Source of the DNA: an uncultured Prevotellaceae bacterium
GTDB lineage: Bacteria > Bacteroidota > Bacteroidia > Bacteroidales > Bacteroidaceae
Direction: 5' to 3'
Assembly (NCBI GenBank): GCA_900316265.1
Contig: ONCH01000018.1
Span: 26,807-90,806 of the forward strand
Length of the DNA: 64,000 nt
In this document: positions 7,586-16,376 of the stretch, in pieces
How the letters are laid out: each line of letters opens with the position of its first letter
Position numbering within the stretch: position 1 is the first letter of the stretch
The notes under the pieces: generated by a model
Database searches by the model: none
Told to the model about the DNA's origin: nothing
Seen by the model: the letters and a program-made list of their open reading frames with translations, nothing else
Position numbers and translations under genes: made by a program

Positions 7586-10023
7586 GCCTTTGGCGTCATG
7601 CGATAACGATGATAAAACGACGTCACAAAGTAGTTGGGCGACGAGAAGTGTAGGGAATCAGCAATATCTTCCACTGAAGCATCCGTTGTAAGCAACATCA
7701 ACGCTGCCTCCTGCAGGCGCAACTTACCAATCAGCTGTCGTGGATTATTATCAATATGCGAGGCCAGTAAGACAAACAACTCTCCTTTGTTCATTTCTGT
7801 CAGGTCTGCAAGCAACTGGAAACGGAAGTGTTCCGCACGATGATTTATCACGAAAGGAACTATTTTCAGCATTACCTCGTCAAAAGCCTGACTCTCAGAA
7901 GTATCATTATCTAACAAATTCTCTTCATCAGATACCTTTGATGGTGACAACTGCTCATCATGCAACTCCACACAACGGTCGGTAAATCCACGAAGACGAC
8001 GCATCATGTCTTCCTCATCATTCAGGCAACGCATACGCATCTTCGTATTACGATTGAAGAAATAGAAGTTGCCAACTATCAAGCCTAACAACAAGAGTGC
8101 CATCAGGATATAAAGTCCTGTGGTGCGCCACCAAGGTTTATCCACGTGAACAATCCATGTAAAAGGGTCGTTCTGCCATGAGTCAGGCCACATCGACACT
8201 TGCATCTCAATGACGTAATCACCAGGTTTTACAGCAACCAACGGTAAGTGAAGCATACCATTTTTATCAACCAATCCTCCTGACTTACCAAAAGAAAGAA
8301 CGCGCCAGTCTTCATAACCCGCCACACCCTTGATACGCACACGGTAATAGGTTTGGACAGGTCGCAGATAGTTCAGCCCTGAGAAAATCAGCATCAGTGA
8401 GTTCTGATTGTAATTGACATGGAACTCACGAGTACGAGAAGCACTACGTTCCAGAATTACCTTACCATCCAACTCGACACCTGGCTCTACATACACACCA
8501 TTAACCATCAGCCTGACAAGCTTGGGATAGAGCATCATATCTCCCAAACGCTCACCTTGGAAATTGGCAGGATTGAATACCACTACGCGATCAACGGTTT
8601 CCATTACGATGGTGCCGTCAGCCATCTTAGCCGCACGTCCATTGAGGAAAGCATCGTTGGGAATATTATCCTGATTGATATAAGTCTCTACATGATAGAC
8701 CTTGTCACCACGCACATAGAGACGGGCTACGCCATAGCTGGTCGATACCCATATATGATGCTGGTCATCCTCTATAATGGCATGTATCACCTCATTGATA
8801 AATCCGTCCTTGCGGGTAAAATGCTGAACGGGGTTACCTGGGCGCTGCAATGTTAGACCGACATAGCCACCCGTCCACGTCCAGCCACGACTATCGCGGA
8901 AAACACAGTTCGTCTTATAGGGCAGCGACTCGTCCTTTGTTCCTTGCTCATCGAGTACCTTCAGGTATGGTTCCGCCTCCGGTGACTGCGACAGATAAGA
9001 AACAAAGGGACTGGGATAAGCTTTGGCATAAAGCAGACCACGCGTAACGGTGCCCATCCACAGACCACCCTGACGATCGAACATCAGCGAGTTTACATCA
9101 GGCGACATGCTGCGGCCTTTCGAGAGTTTCACAGTCTCATAGTGCTTTACCTCACCCGTCTGATAGTAATAGACAAGATAGCCACGCTCAGAGGCTATAT
9201 ATATCTTGTCTTCTTTTGGGTAGAGGTCATTCATCTGGAACGGTGTCTCAAGAATCTGCGTCCATCGACGGTCACTGATATCATAGCACATCAGCACAGC
9301 CGACTCCTTGCCATTGCGAATCTGATAATACTGGTCGCCCACCAGGCAAAGTATCGACGACTGAGCATAGCGTTGTTTCTCTTCAACTGTGGTAAAAGCG
9401 CCATCATTATACAGATAGCGGGGATGTTTGTAATCATAAACGGCAACCGAGCCATCCGCATGGAACAACAACAGCAGACTGTCAGCATAGAGGTCGACAT
9501 CCTGCAGGGTAGCTTTCACATGAAGCGTAAACTCCTTACCTTTCTTAGGATCGGAGAGCTGTTTACCTGAGCGGAACCACATGTTACACTCACCATCGCC
9601 ATAGATGTCGTCAACGGGTTTATCGACACCCATCTCACGAAGTACCGCCTTCACGTCAGGCATGAAACGCTCCGTCAGCAAATCCACACAGACCAACTTA
9701 CCAAGGTTCTTACCCCATAGGTGATGATATTTGTCAAAGAACATCTGATAACCACCCTTGTAGCCAGGCAGGTCTATAGCGTCCTGCTCAGAAGGGTCTA
9801 TGTGCGTGAAATTGTCGCCATCAAAGAAGTTGACATGGCCGATGGTGAAGATGAGTACCCTACCCGTCTTTGTACAACGTACTATCTGCACGCTGTTATC
9901 TGCCAAACCATTAGAGGCGTCATAAGAATAAAATACCAAGTTATCATCATTTGCTATCGCGTTGACACTCATCAGCAGCATCAACAACATCATGCAAACG
10001 GTCTGGTAGAGATTCTTATGCAT
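7561..10023 (-). CDS. Beta-propeller transmembrane regulator with C-terminal AraC HTH
   Basis: An 820-residue protein joining an extracytoplasmic sensor to a DNA-binding domain across one membrane. Order: signal peptide (about 5-24), two-component-regulator propeller repeats with DRQGGLWMGT, DSRGWTWTGG and EDDQHHIWVSTSYGV, a Y_Y_Y-like domain (about 535-625, YNQNSLMLIFSGLNYL and YYRVRIKG), one transmembrane helix (about 634-656), a short linker, and an AraC-type helix-turn-helix (about 730-817, ASVEDIADSLHFSSPNYFVTSFYHRYRMTPKAYR). The histidine kinase, ATPase and receiver domains of the usual hybrid two-component systems are absent. It may therefore signal directly as a one-component regulator. 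Target unknown; no sugar-utilisation genes are adjacent. Confidence 0.85.
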   Translation of the reverse strand: MHKNLYQTVCMMLLMLLMSVNAIANDDNLVFYSYDASNGLADNSVQIVRCTKTGRVLIFTIGHVNFFDGDNFTHIDPSEQDAIDLPGYKGGYQMFFDKYHHLWGKNLGKLVCVDLLTERFMPDVKAVLREMGVDKPVDDIYGDGECNMWFRSGKQLSDPKKGKEFTLHVKATLQDVDLYADSLLLLFHADGSVAVYDYKHPRYLYNDGAFTTVEEKQRYAQSSILCLVGDQYYQIRNGKESAVLMCYDISDRRWTQILETPFQMNDLYPKEDKIYIASERGYLVYYYQTGEVKHYETVKLSKGRSMSPDVNSLMFDRQGGLWMGTVTRGLLYAKAYPSPFVSYLSQSPEAEPYLKVLDEQGTKDESLPYKTNCVFRDSRGWTWTGGYVGLTLQRPGNPVQHFTRKDGFINEVIHAIIEDDQHHIWVSTSYGVARLYVRGDKVYHVETYINQDNIPNDAFLNGRAAKMADGTIVMETVDRVVVFNPANFQGERLGDMMLYPKLVRLMVNGVYVEPGVELDGKVILERSASRTREFHVNYNQNSLMLIFSGLNYLRPVQTYYRVRIKGVAGYEDWRVLSFGKSGGLVDKNGMLHLPLVAVKPGDYVIEMQVSMWPDSWQNDPFTWIVHVDKPWWRTTGLYILMALLLLGLIVGNFYFFNRNTKMRMRCLNDEEDMMRRLRGFTDRCVELHDEQLSPSKVSDEENLLDNDTSESQAFDEVMLKIVPFVINHRAEHFRFQLLADLTEMNKGELFVLLASHIDNNPRQLIGKLRLQEAALMLLTTDASVEDIADSLHFSSPNYFVTSFYHRYRMTPKAYRSSNDL

Positions 10024-10048
10024 AAGGCCTTCATTGTTTTAGTGCTGG

Positions 10049-10080
10049 CAAAGATAAGAAGAAAAAAACAAATCTCCAAA
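10049..10080 (-). promoter_or_regulatory. Promoter of the propeller-AraC regulator
   Basis: Minus-strand -7 box TATCTTTG at 10049-10056 and TTTG at 10077-10080, spaced by 20 nt: a full match to the Bacteroidetes TTTG/TAnnTTTG pattern. It lies in the 72-nt gap behind the pyk stop codon. Confidence 0.65.
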
Positions 10081-10095
10081 TATTTTGCTGAATTC

Positions 10096-11532
10096 TTACA
10101 CTTTCGGCAGATGGAACTGGTTATTTTGGTCGAAGACCTCTTTGACTGTGTTCACTTCCAAGAACTTGGTGGCACCACCTGCACCGACATTTCCACTGAG
10201 ATAGGCGATTTTGTCGTCCAAGGCCACATATCCCTTCTGGCGTAACATGCGTACTGCCGCCAAGAAGAGGCGTTCCGAATCAATATGGTCTTTCTGATAG
10301 ACTGGAATGACACCATACGAGAGGTTCAACAGACGTTGCAACTTGTCCTTATAGCAGATGGCCAACACAGGATGAGGACCACGGAAAGCAGCCAGTGCAC
10401 GGGCAGTGATACCTGTCGTAGAGTCAGTTATGATACCCTTGACGCCCAACTTCTCGGTAGCCTCAATGGCAGCATGCGCCATAAAGTCACGCACATCACA
10501 ATCGGCCGACAAGGGTGCCACGAGCGTATGTTGCATACGGTCCAATTCTGCTTGTTCAGCAATAGCCGCCATCGTCTGTACAGCCTCCACAGGATACTTA
10601 CCACTGGCCGTTTCACCAGAAAGCATCAATGCATCGGTACTGGAATAGACCGCATTGGCTATATCAGTCACCTCAGCACGTGTGGGTCGCGGATTATTAA
10701 TCATCGTGTGCAACATCTGGGTAGCCACGATGACGGGTTTCTTTTTCTCAATACACTTACGAATAATTTTGCGTTGGATACCAGGAATACGTTCTATAGG
10801 TACCTCGATACCCAAATCGCCTCGGGCAATCATAATACCATACGAGGCATCAATAATCTCATCGATATTATCAACACCCTCCTGATTCTCTATCTTCGAT
10901 ATAATCTTGATATCGGAGTTGTATGCATCCAGAATGGCCTGCACAGCACGGACGTCAGCAGCAGAGCGCACAAAACTATGGGCAATGAAGTCGATGTCCT
11001 GATCAATGGCCAGCATAATATTCTTGCGATCCTTAGCTGTCAATGCAGGCAAGTCGATATGCCTACCTGGAACATTTACGCTCTTATGAGCTCCCAGTAC
11101 ACCATCATTCTGCACCTGTACAATAACAGCAGGACCATTGATGCCAATCACCAGCATATCCAAGGCACCATCATCAAAAAGTACATGGTCACCCTCTTGA
11201 ATATCTGCCGCAAAGTTCTCATAAGAGAGATTGACGATATCATGCGTAGAGTCTATCTCTGGACGACCGAACAGCTTCACTACGTCGCCCGTCTTATACG
11301 CTATGGGTTCAGTGCAACCCGTTGTACGCACCTCCGGACCTTTGGTGTCAATCAGTATGCCGATATGTCGGCTTACCTCGCGCACGTTCCTTATTATATT
11401 CTTTATCCCCTCCTCCGATGCATGAGCCGTATTCATTCTAACCACATTCACACCAGCATTATAGAGTTGGCGGATGAAGTCCACATCACAGCGACGGTCA
11501 CTGATCGAAGCAACAATCTTTGTTTGTTTCAT
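10096..11532 (-). CDS. pyk: Pyruvate kinase
   Basis: Last step of glycolysis: PEP and ADP to pyruvate and ATP. 478 residues. The N-terminus MKQTKIVASISDRRCDVDF is typical. Further motifs are VVRMNTAHAS, LIDTKGPEVR, the active-site region KIENQEGVDNIDEII, MIARGDLGIEVP and ALMLSGETASGKYPVEAVQTM. A longer frame starting at 11610 crosses the promoter box at 11557-11564, so I chose ATG at 11532. The C-terminal allosteric domain is present (about 340-478). Confidence 0.96.
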   Translation of the reverse strand: MKQTKIVASISDRRCDVDFIRQLYNAGVNVVRMNTAHASEEGIKNIIRNVREVSRHIGILIDTKGPEVRTTGCTEPIAYKTGDVVKLFGRPEIDSTHDIVNLSYENFAADIQEGDHVLFDDGALDMLVIGINGPAVIVQVQNDGVLGAHKSVNVPGRHIDLPALTAKDRKNIMLAIDQDIDFIAHSFVRSAADVRAVQAILDAYNSDIKIISKIENQEGVDNIDEIIDASYGIMIARGDLGIEVPIERIPGIQRKIIRKCIEKKKPVIVATQMLHTMINNPRPTRAEVTDIANAVYSSTDALMLSGETASGKYPVEAVQTMAAIAEQAELDRMQHTLVAPLSADCDVRDFMAHAAIEATEKLGVKGIITDSTTGITARALAAFRGPHPVLAICYKDKLQRLLNLSYGVIPVYQKDHIDSERLFLAAVRMLRQKGYVALDDKIAYLSGNVGAGGATKFLEVNTVKEVFDQNNQFHLPKV

Positions 11533-11556
11533 AGTAACTTTCTCATTAATTTTCTG

Positions 11557-11564
11557 CAAAGTTA
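11557..11564 (-). promoter_or_regulatory. -7 box for pyk
   Basis: TAACTTTG on the minus strand, 24 nt before the pyk start, matching TAnnTTTG. It argues against the longer reading frame that begins at 11610. Confidence 0.5.
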
Positions 11565-11627
11565 CGAAAAAAATAAGATTTTTGAAAAAAAGTTTGCGGA
11601 AAATTTCCATATTCCGTTGAAAAACAG

Positions 11628-11635
11628 TAACTTTG
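11628..11635 (+). promoter_or_regulatory. -7 box for the HU gene
   Basis: TAACTTTG on the plus strand, 35 nt before the HU start. No good -33 TTTG at the usual distance was found. It forms a divergent pair with the pyk promoter. Confidence 0.5.
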
Positions 11636-11670
11636 CAGTCCGAAAATTAAACACATAAGTAAATACAGAG

Positions 11671-11946
11671 ATGACAAAAGCAGAAATCATCAACAAAATC
11701 GCTGAGGATACTGGCCTTCCCAAGAAGGATGTTGCCGCTACAGTAGAAGCATTTATGGAAGAGATTCGTGACTGCATGGCCGTACGCAAGGAAAATGTTT
11801 ATCTGCGTGGCTTTGGCACGTTCACTGTAAAGCACCGTGCAAAGAAAACCGCACGTAACATTTCGAAGAACACAACACTGGTTATCGACGCTCACGACAT
11901 CCCCGCTTTCAAGCCTGCCAAGAGCTTCGTTGCAAAGATGCAATAA
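11671..11946 (+). CDS. HU family DNA-binding protein
   Basis: Small nucleoid protein that bends and compacts DNA. 91 residues, normal for HU: N-terminal helices MTKAEIINKIAEDTGLPKKDVAATVEAF, then VYLRGFGTFTVKHRAKKTARN, which is the HU beta-arm entry, and a C-terminal FKPAKSF. It is followed 33 nt on by the tiny basic-protein gene and then RNase G, forming a cluster of translation and RNA-related genes. Confidence 0.95.
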   Translation: MTKAEIINKIAEDTGLPKKDVAATVEAFMEEIRDCMAVRKENVYLRGFGTFTVKHRAKKTARNISKNTTLVIDAHDIPAFKPAKSFVAKMQ

Positions 11947-11979
11947 TTTAACATTCAAATATTTAAATAATTTAGTATT

Positions 11980-12069
11980 ATGCCAAACGGAAAGAAGAAG
12001 AAGGGCCACAAGATGGCTACTCACAAGCGTAAGAAGAGACTGCGCAAGAATCGTCATAAGAGCAAGTAA
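11980..12069 (+). CDS. 29-residue basic protein resembling bS22/mS38 (DUF1713)
   Basis: A 29-residue reading frame starting MPNGKKKKGHKMATHKRKKR and ending NRHKSK, with more than half Lys, Arg and His. The arrangement of a basic run, an internal Met, then HKRKKRLRKNRHK resembles the AURKAIP1/COX24 domain (DUF1713) of mitochondrial mS38 and the actinobacterial ribosomal protein bS22. I infer a small ribosome-bound protein. It has its own ATG 33 nt after HU and precedes RNase G. The reading frame is clearly coding-like in composition; the family link is from memory of the motif and is not proven. Confidence 0.7.
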   Translation: MPNGKKKKGHKMATHKRKKRLRKNRHKSK

Positions 12070-12094
12070 GCTCTGACGCAGCAAGAGAGAAAAT

Positions 12095-12140
12095 GAAAGG
12101 AGTGTACCTGAGAACGTCAGTTCGACGGCGCGCTCCTTTC
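12095..12140 (+). promoter_or_regulatory. Stem-loop in the leader of RNase G
   Basis: Arms GAAAGGAGTG (12095-12104) and CGCTCCTTTC (12131-12140) can pair over 10 bp with one G-U. They enclose a smaller possible hairpin, CTGAGAACGTCAG. The structure ends 27 nt before the rng start, without a T-run. It could be a weak terminator or a processing or autoregulatory site for RNase G; the pairing is seen, the role is a guess. Confidence 0.4.
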
Positions 12141-12167
12141 CTGTAACAAATACCAAACGACAAGAGA

Positions 12168-13745
12168 ATGACAAGTGAAGTAATTATCGATGTTCAGCCG
12201 AAAGAGATATCTATCGCCCTGCTCGAAGACAAGAATCTGGTGGAATACCAGAGCGAGAAGCGAGAAGAGGAGAGCTACTCTGTAGGCAACATCTATCTGG
12301 GCAAGGTGCGCAAGCTCATGCCCGGACTCAACGCCTGCTTCATCGATGTAGGCTCTGAGCGCGATGCTTTCTTGCACTATCTTGACCTTGGCACTCAATA
12401 CAGCTCTTACGAGAAATACCTTAAACAGGTACAAAGCGACAAGAAGAAACTTTATCCCATCCAGAAAGCTACGCGTCTGCCCGACCTTCCTAAAGAAGGC
12501 AGCATCACCATGCTGAAACAGGGTCAGGAGATACTGGTGCAGGTTGTGAAGGAGCCCATCAACACGAAGGGTCCGCGCCTCTCTTGTGACATCAGTTTTG
12601 CTGGACGCTACATGGTTTTAATTCCTTTCGGTGATAAAGTATCGGTTTCGTCAAAAATCAAGAAAAGCGAGGAGAGAGCACGTCTGAAGCAACTCGTCCA
12701 GAGCATCCGCCCCAAGAACTTCGGTGTTATTGTCCGTACGTCAGCCGAAGGCAAACGAGTGGCAGAGCTGGATAGCGAGTTGAAGACGTTGCTTAAACGC
12801 TGGGAAGACATGATTACGAAGGCTCAGAAAACCACAAAGACGCCCCAGCTATGCTTTGAGGAGACAGGTCGTGCCGTAGCTCTGCTACGCGATCTCTTTG
12901 ATCCCACCTATGACGGCATCTACGTGAACGATGCTGACATCATGGAACAAGTAAAGGACTATGTCTCACTGATAGCTCCCGACAAGAAGGACATCGTGAA
13001 GCTTTATACAGGTACGGTGCCCATCTTCGACAATTTCAACGTCACTAAGCAGATTAAGTCCAGCTTTGGCAAGACGGTGAACTACAAACGAGGAGCTTAT
13101 CTCATCATCCAGTCCACAGAGGCCATGCACGTGGTAGATGTCAACTCAGGCAACCGCACTCGCTCAGAAAACGGTCAGGAGCAAAACGCATTAGAGGTAA
13201 ACCTCGGTGCTGCCGACGAGCTGGCACGCCAGCTACGACTCAGAGACATGGGCGGCATCATCGTGGTGGACTTTATCGACATGAATCTCGCTGAAGACCG
13301 ACAGTTGCTCTATGAGCGCATGTGCAAGAACATGCAAAAAGACAGAGCGCGCCACAACATCCTACCACTTTCAAAGTTCGGACTAATGCAAATCACACGT
13401 CAGCGTGTTCGTCCGGCTATGGATGTCAATGTAGAGGAAACCTGTCCTACTTGCTTTGGCAAAGGAAAAATCAAATCGTCCATCCTGTTTACGGATCAGT
13501 TAGAGAGCAAGATTGACCGCCTGGTCAACAAGATTGGAATTAAGAAATTCAGTCTGCACGTACACCCCTACGTTGCCGCCTACATTAATCAAGGCATCTG
13601 GTCGCTCAAGCGCCAATGGCAGATGAAATATGGTCTGGGCATACGTATCGTACCCTCACAGAAACTGGCATTCCTACAGTATGAGTTCTACGATACGGAA
13701 CGCCAGTTCATCGACATGCAGGAAGACATCGAGACTAATTCGTAG
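12168..13745 (+). CDS. rng: Ribonuclease G (Rne/Rng family)
   Basis: Single-strand endoribonuclease for 16S rRNA 5' maturation and mRNA decay. 525 residues: N-terminal S1-like region (YSVGNIYLGKVRKLMPGLNACFIDVGSERDAFLHY), the catalytic DNase I-like domain with the metal-binding aspartates in VVDVNSGNRT and GGIIVVDFIDM, and the zinc-link CPTCFGKGK. There is no long C-terminal scaffold as in RNase E, so RNase G is the better name. A strong terminator follows, at 13775. Confidence 0.95.
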   Translation: MTSEVIIDVQPKEISIALLEDKNLVEYQSEKREEESYSVGNIYLGKVRKLMPGLNACFIDVGSERDAFLHYLDLGTQYSSYEKYLKQVQSDKKKLYPIQKATRLPDLPKEGSITMLKQGQEILVQVVKEPINTKGPRLSCDISFAGRYMVLIPFGDKVSVSSKIKKSEERARLKQLVQSIRPKNFGVIVRTSAEGKRVAELDSELKTLLKRWEDMITKAQKTTKTPQLCFEETGRAVALLRDLFDPTYDGIYVNDADIMEQVKDYVSLIAPDKKDIVKLYTGTVPIFDNFNVTKQIKSSFGKTVNYKRGAYLIIQSTEAMHVVDVNSGNRTRSENGQEQNALEVNLGAADELARQLRLRDMGGIIVVDFIDMNLAEDRQLLYERMCKNMQKDRARHNILPLSKFGLMQITRQRVRPAMDVNVEETCPTCFGKGKIKSSILFTDQLESKIDRLVNKIGIKKFSLHVHPYVAAYINQGIWSLKRQWQMKYGLGIRIVPSQKLAFLQYEFYDTERQFIDMQEDIETNS

Positions 13746-13774
13746 GGCATTCCACCCTACCCGACAACAGAAAA

Positions 13775-13813
13775 AAATCTCCGAATCACTTGTTGGTTCG
13801 GAGATTTCTTTTT
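13775..13813 (+). terminator. Rho-independent terminator after rng
   Basis: Arms AAATCTCCGAA (13775-13785) and TTCGGAGATTT (13797-13807) pair perfectly over 11 bp, followed by CTTTTT. The T-run merges into the -7 box of the next gene. Confidence 0.9.
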
Positions 13814-13820
13814 ATCTTTG
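13813..13820 (+). promoter_or_regulatory. -7 box for the GT2 gene
   Basis: TATCTTTG immediately after the rng terminator and 26 nt before the glycosyltransferase start, so that gene has its own promoter. Confidence 0.5.
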
Positions 13821-13845
13821 CAGAAGAATCAAAGACAAAATATCT

Positions 13846-15030
13846 ATGACAACGCTGAAGATACTCTTCTGGATATGCCTGGTCATCTGCATTTACACCT
13901 ACGTCGGCTACGGTGTATTGCTATATTTGCTGGTATTGCTGAAACGTATGGTGAAAGGCAAACCCAAACAGATAGAGTTGCCAGAAGACAGTCAATTGCC
14001 AGACGTAGCCTTCATGGTATGTGCCTACAATGAGCAGGATGTCGTAGAGATGAAGATGCAGAATATCCACGAGTTGGATTACCCCAAGGACAAGCTCCAT
14101 GTGGTATGGGTCACCGATGGTTCGTCGGACAACACCAACGAATATCTGAAAGCATACCCAGAGGTAGAAGTTATCTATTCTCCTGAGCGTCGTGGAAAGA
14201 CGGCTGCGCTGAACCACGGTCTGTCGATGGTGACGAGTGACATTACGGTGATGACAGATGCAAACACAATGGTCAACCGTGAGGCTATCCGTGAAATTGT
14301 CCGTTGCATGCAAGACCCGAAGGTTGCCTGTGTAGCTGGGGAGAAACGCGTCATGTCGCGTCATGAAGGAGAGATAGCTGCAGAGGGTGAAGGACTCTAT
14401 TGGAAATACGAGAGTGCTCTGAAACGCCTGGATAGCGAACTGTATTCCGCCATGGGAGCTGCTGGAGAACTGAACGCCATCCGCACACATCTCTATGAGA
14501 GAATGCCAGAAACAGCCTTACTCGACGACTTCGTTATGTCAATGAGAATGGTTGAACAAGGATACAAAATAGTTTATACTTCAGAGGCTTATGCTATGGA
14601 GTACGGTTCTGCAAACCTAGAGGAAGAGTCGAAACGCAAGCGTCGCATTGCTGCAGGAGGACTACAGAGTTCCTGGTGGTTGCGCAGTATGATGAATCCG
14701 TTTAAGAACTTCATGGTGGCTTTCCAGTTTGTGTCTCACCGTGTGCTTAGATGGAGCATTACCCCTATTGCCTTAATGGCCCTCATTCCACTGAACGTAG
14801 CATTGGTCATGATGAAAGCCGGAACGGTTTACACTATCATCTGGATACTGCAGATACTGTTCTACCTGACTGCATTCAGTGGTTATCTGCTGGAGCAGCA
14901 CGGCCATAAGAACAAGCTACTCTATGTGCCCTATTATTTCCTATTTATGAACATCAATGTCTTCCGTGGTATGCACTATTTAAAGACCCATCAGGGAGGT
15001 GGAACATGGGAGAAAGCAAAAAGAGGATAA
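13846..15030 (+). CDS. Membrane glycosyltransferase family 2
   Basis: 394 residues starting MTTLKILFWICLVICIYTY at the ATG after the -7 box. An N-terminal transmembrane helix (about 5-28) is followed by a GT2 catalytic domain: VAFMVCAYNEQDVVEMKM, WVTDGSSDNTNEY, MTDANTMVNREAI (the DxN/DxD position) and ALLDDFVMSMRMVEQGY with the ED-type base. Three or four C-terminal hydrophobic segments (about 285-375) follow. The architecture is that of processive, polymer-extruding GT2 enzymes such as poly-GlcNAc synthase. The QxxRW motif is not clear; RKRRIAAGGLQS occupies its place. Substrate unknown. Confidence 0.85.
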   Translation: MTTLKILFWICLVICIYTYVGYGVLLYLLVLLKRMVKGKPKQIELPEDSQLPDVAFMVCAYNEQDVVEMKMQNIHELDYPKDKLHVVWVTDGSSDNTNEYLKAYPEVEVIYSPERRGKTAALNHGLSMVTSDITVMTDANTMVNREAIREIVRCMQDPKVACVAGEKRVMSRHEGEIAAEGEGLYWKYESALKRLDSELYSAMGAAGELNAIRTHLYERMPETALLDDFVMSMRMVEQGYKIVYTSEAYAMEYGSANLEEESKRKRRIAAGGLQSSWWLRSMMNPFKNFMVAFQFVSHRVLRWSITPIALMALIPLNVALVMMKAGTVYTIIWILQILFYLTAFSGYLLEQHGHKNKLLYVPYYFLFMNINVFRGMHYLKTHQGGGTWEKAKRG

Positions 15031-15070
15031 AAATTTTGTAAAAAATGATGGCTATTTGAAGTTTTTGTAG

Positions 15071-15078
15071 TACCTTTG
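15071..15078 (+). promoter_or_regulatory. -7 box for the hybrid kinase gene
   Basis: TACCTTTG 27 nt upstream of the histidine kinase start; no convincing -33 partner at the usual distance. Confidence 0.45.
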
Positions 15079-15104
15079 CAAGGAATAAGACGAATTCGCA
15101 AAAG

Positions 15105-16355
15105 ATGAACCAGGATGAAAGAGAGATGTTTCTGCAAAAGATAGCAGAAGCCAACGCAAAATTGCAGACGACTCAGCAAGAGTTAGAGACTGCACAAAAA
15201 AGACTCAACGAATACGAAGAGAAGGCTCAGAAAGCGGAACAGGCAAGCCGTATGAAGTCCCTCTTCCTGGCTAACATGAGCCATGAGATTCGCACGCCCC
15301 TCAATGCTATTGAAGGTTTTGCTCGCGTAATGGCAGAGACAGACTCTGCTGAAGAACGCATGAAGTACATGGAAATTGTTGAGAGTAACAATGGCCGTGT
15401 GCTGGCACTCATTAACGAGATTCTCGACCTGTCCCGTGTGGAGGCTGGCGAGATTACGATTAACAAGAGCATGACTGACCTTAGCGAGCTCTGCAAGAAC
15501 ATCCAGCTCATCTTTAAGTTCCGTTGCCCGGAAACAGTACGTCTGTCATGGTCGAATCCAACCATGAACGTAACACTCAATACCGACTCCAATCGTCTTA
15601 CACAGATTTTCTCTAACCTGATTAGCAATGCGTTGAAGCACACCTCACAAGGTAGTATCACCTATGGTTATCGTCTGATTAACGATGGTCAGGAGGTAGA
15701 GTTCTTTGTAACCGACACTGGAACGGGTATCGCCGAAGAAGACCTGAAGCATATCTTCACCACTTATATGTCGCGTGATGCAGAAAACCAGAACGGCTAC
15801 GGCTTAGGACTGGCACTTTGCAAGATTATCATCGAAAAGATGGGTGGAAGCATTAACGTTACCTCTAAGGTAGGACAAGGCTCAACCTTTACCTTCATAT
15901 TACCCTTTGAGGGAACGATTGGCGGTATGCGCAAGAATAGCCGCACGACCACCAACTCGCGCACCATCCGTGTCAGCACGAAGACCGACGTCAAGAACGC
16001 TCCGCTGATTCTGGTAGCTGAAGATGAGGACAGCAACTACGAACTGGTAAAGATTGTGCTTTCTAAGCGTTATCGTCTGGTACGTGCCGTCAACGGTATT
16101 GAGGCTGTCACCTTCTGCGAAGATGACCGTCCCGATATGATTCTGATGGATATCCGCATGCCAGATATGAATGGTTTGGATGCAACCCGCATCATCAAGG
16201 AGGTCAACCACGACATCCCCATCGTTGCCCTTAGCGCCTATGCCTTCGACGAGAACATCCGCGAGGCCAAGGCTGCCGGCTGTGATGAGTTTATGGCTAA
16301 GCCGTTCCGCGTAGAAGACCTGCTGGATGTCGTCAAGAAATATGTAAAGGATTAA
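15105..16355 (+). CDS. Soluble hybrid histidine kinase with receiver domain
   Basis: 416 residues without a transmembrane segment or recognisable sensor. An N-terminal coiled coil (about 1-48, rich in Glu, Gln and Lys) leads into HisKA with the phospho-accepting histidine in NMSHEIRTPLNA. HATPase_c follows (ISNALKHTSQGS as N box, VTDTGTGIAEEDL, GYGLGLALCKIIIEKMGG), then a C-terminal receiver domain (about 302-416) with the phospho-aspartate in MILMDIRMPDMNG and the conserved lysine in FMAKPFRVEDL. Input is unknown and probably cytoplasmic or through a partner. The EEP hydrolase gene follows 21 nt later and is likely cotranscribed. Confidence 0.9.
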   Translation: MNQDEREMFLQKIAEANAKLQTTQQELETAQKRLNEYEEKAQKAEQASRMKSLFLANMSHEIRTPLNAIEGFARVMAETDSAEERMKYMEIVESNNGRVLALINEILDLSRVEAGEITINKSMTDLSELCKNIQLIFKFRCPETVRLSWSNPTMNVTLNTDSNRLTQIFSNLISNALKHTSQGSITYGYRLINDGQEVEFFVTDTGTGIAEEDLKHIFTTYMSRDAENQNGYGLGLALCKIIIEKMGGSINVTSKVGQGSTFTFILPFEGTIGGMRKNSRTTTNSRTIRVSTKTDVKNAPLILVAEDEDSNYELVKIVLSKRYRLVRAVNGIEAVTFCEDDRPDMILMDIRMPDMNGLDATRIIKEVNHDIPIVALSAYAFDENIREAKAAGCDEFMAKPFRVEDLLDVVKKYVKD

Positions 16356-16376
16356 CCAACCCTCACACATCACATT

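Noticed and set aside
12094-12147. A 17-codon frame (MKGVYLRTSVRRRAPFL) before rng
   Set aside because: It coincides with the stem-loop leader and nothing supports translation; kept only as a structured leader.
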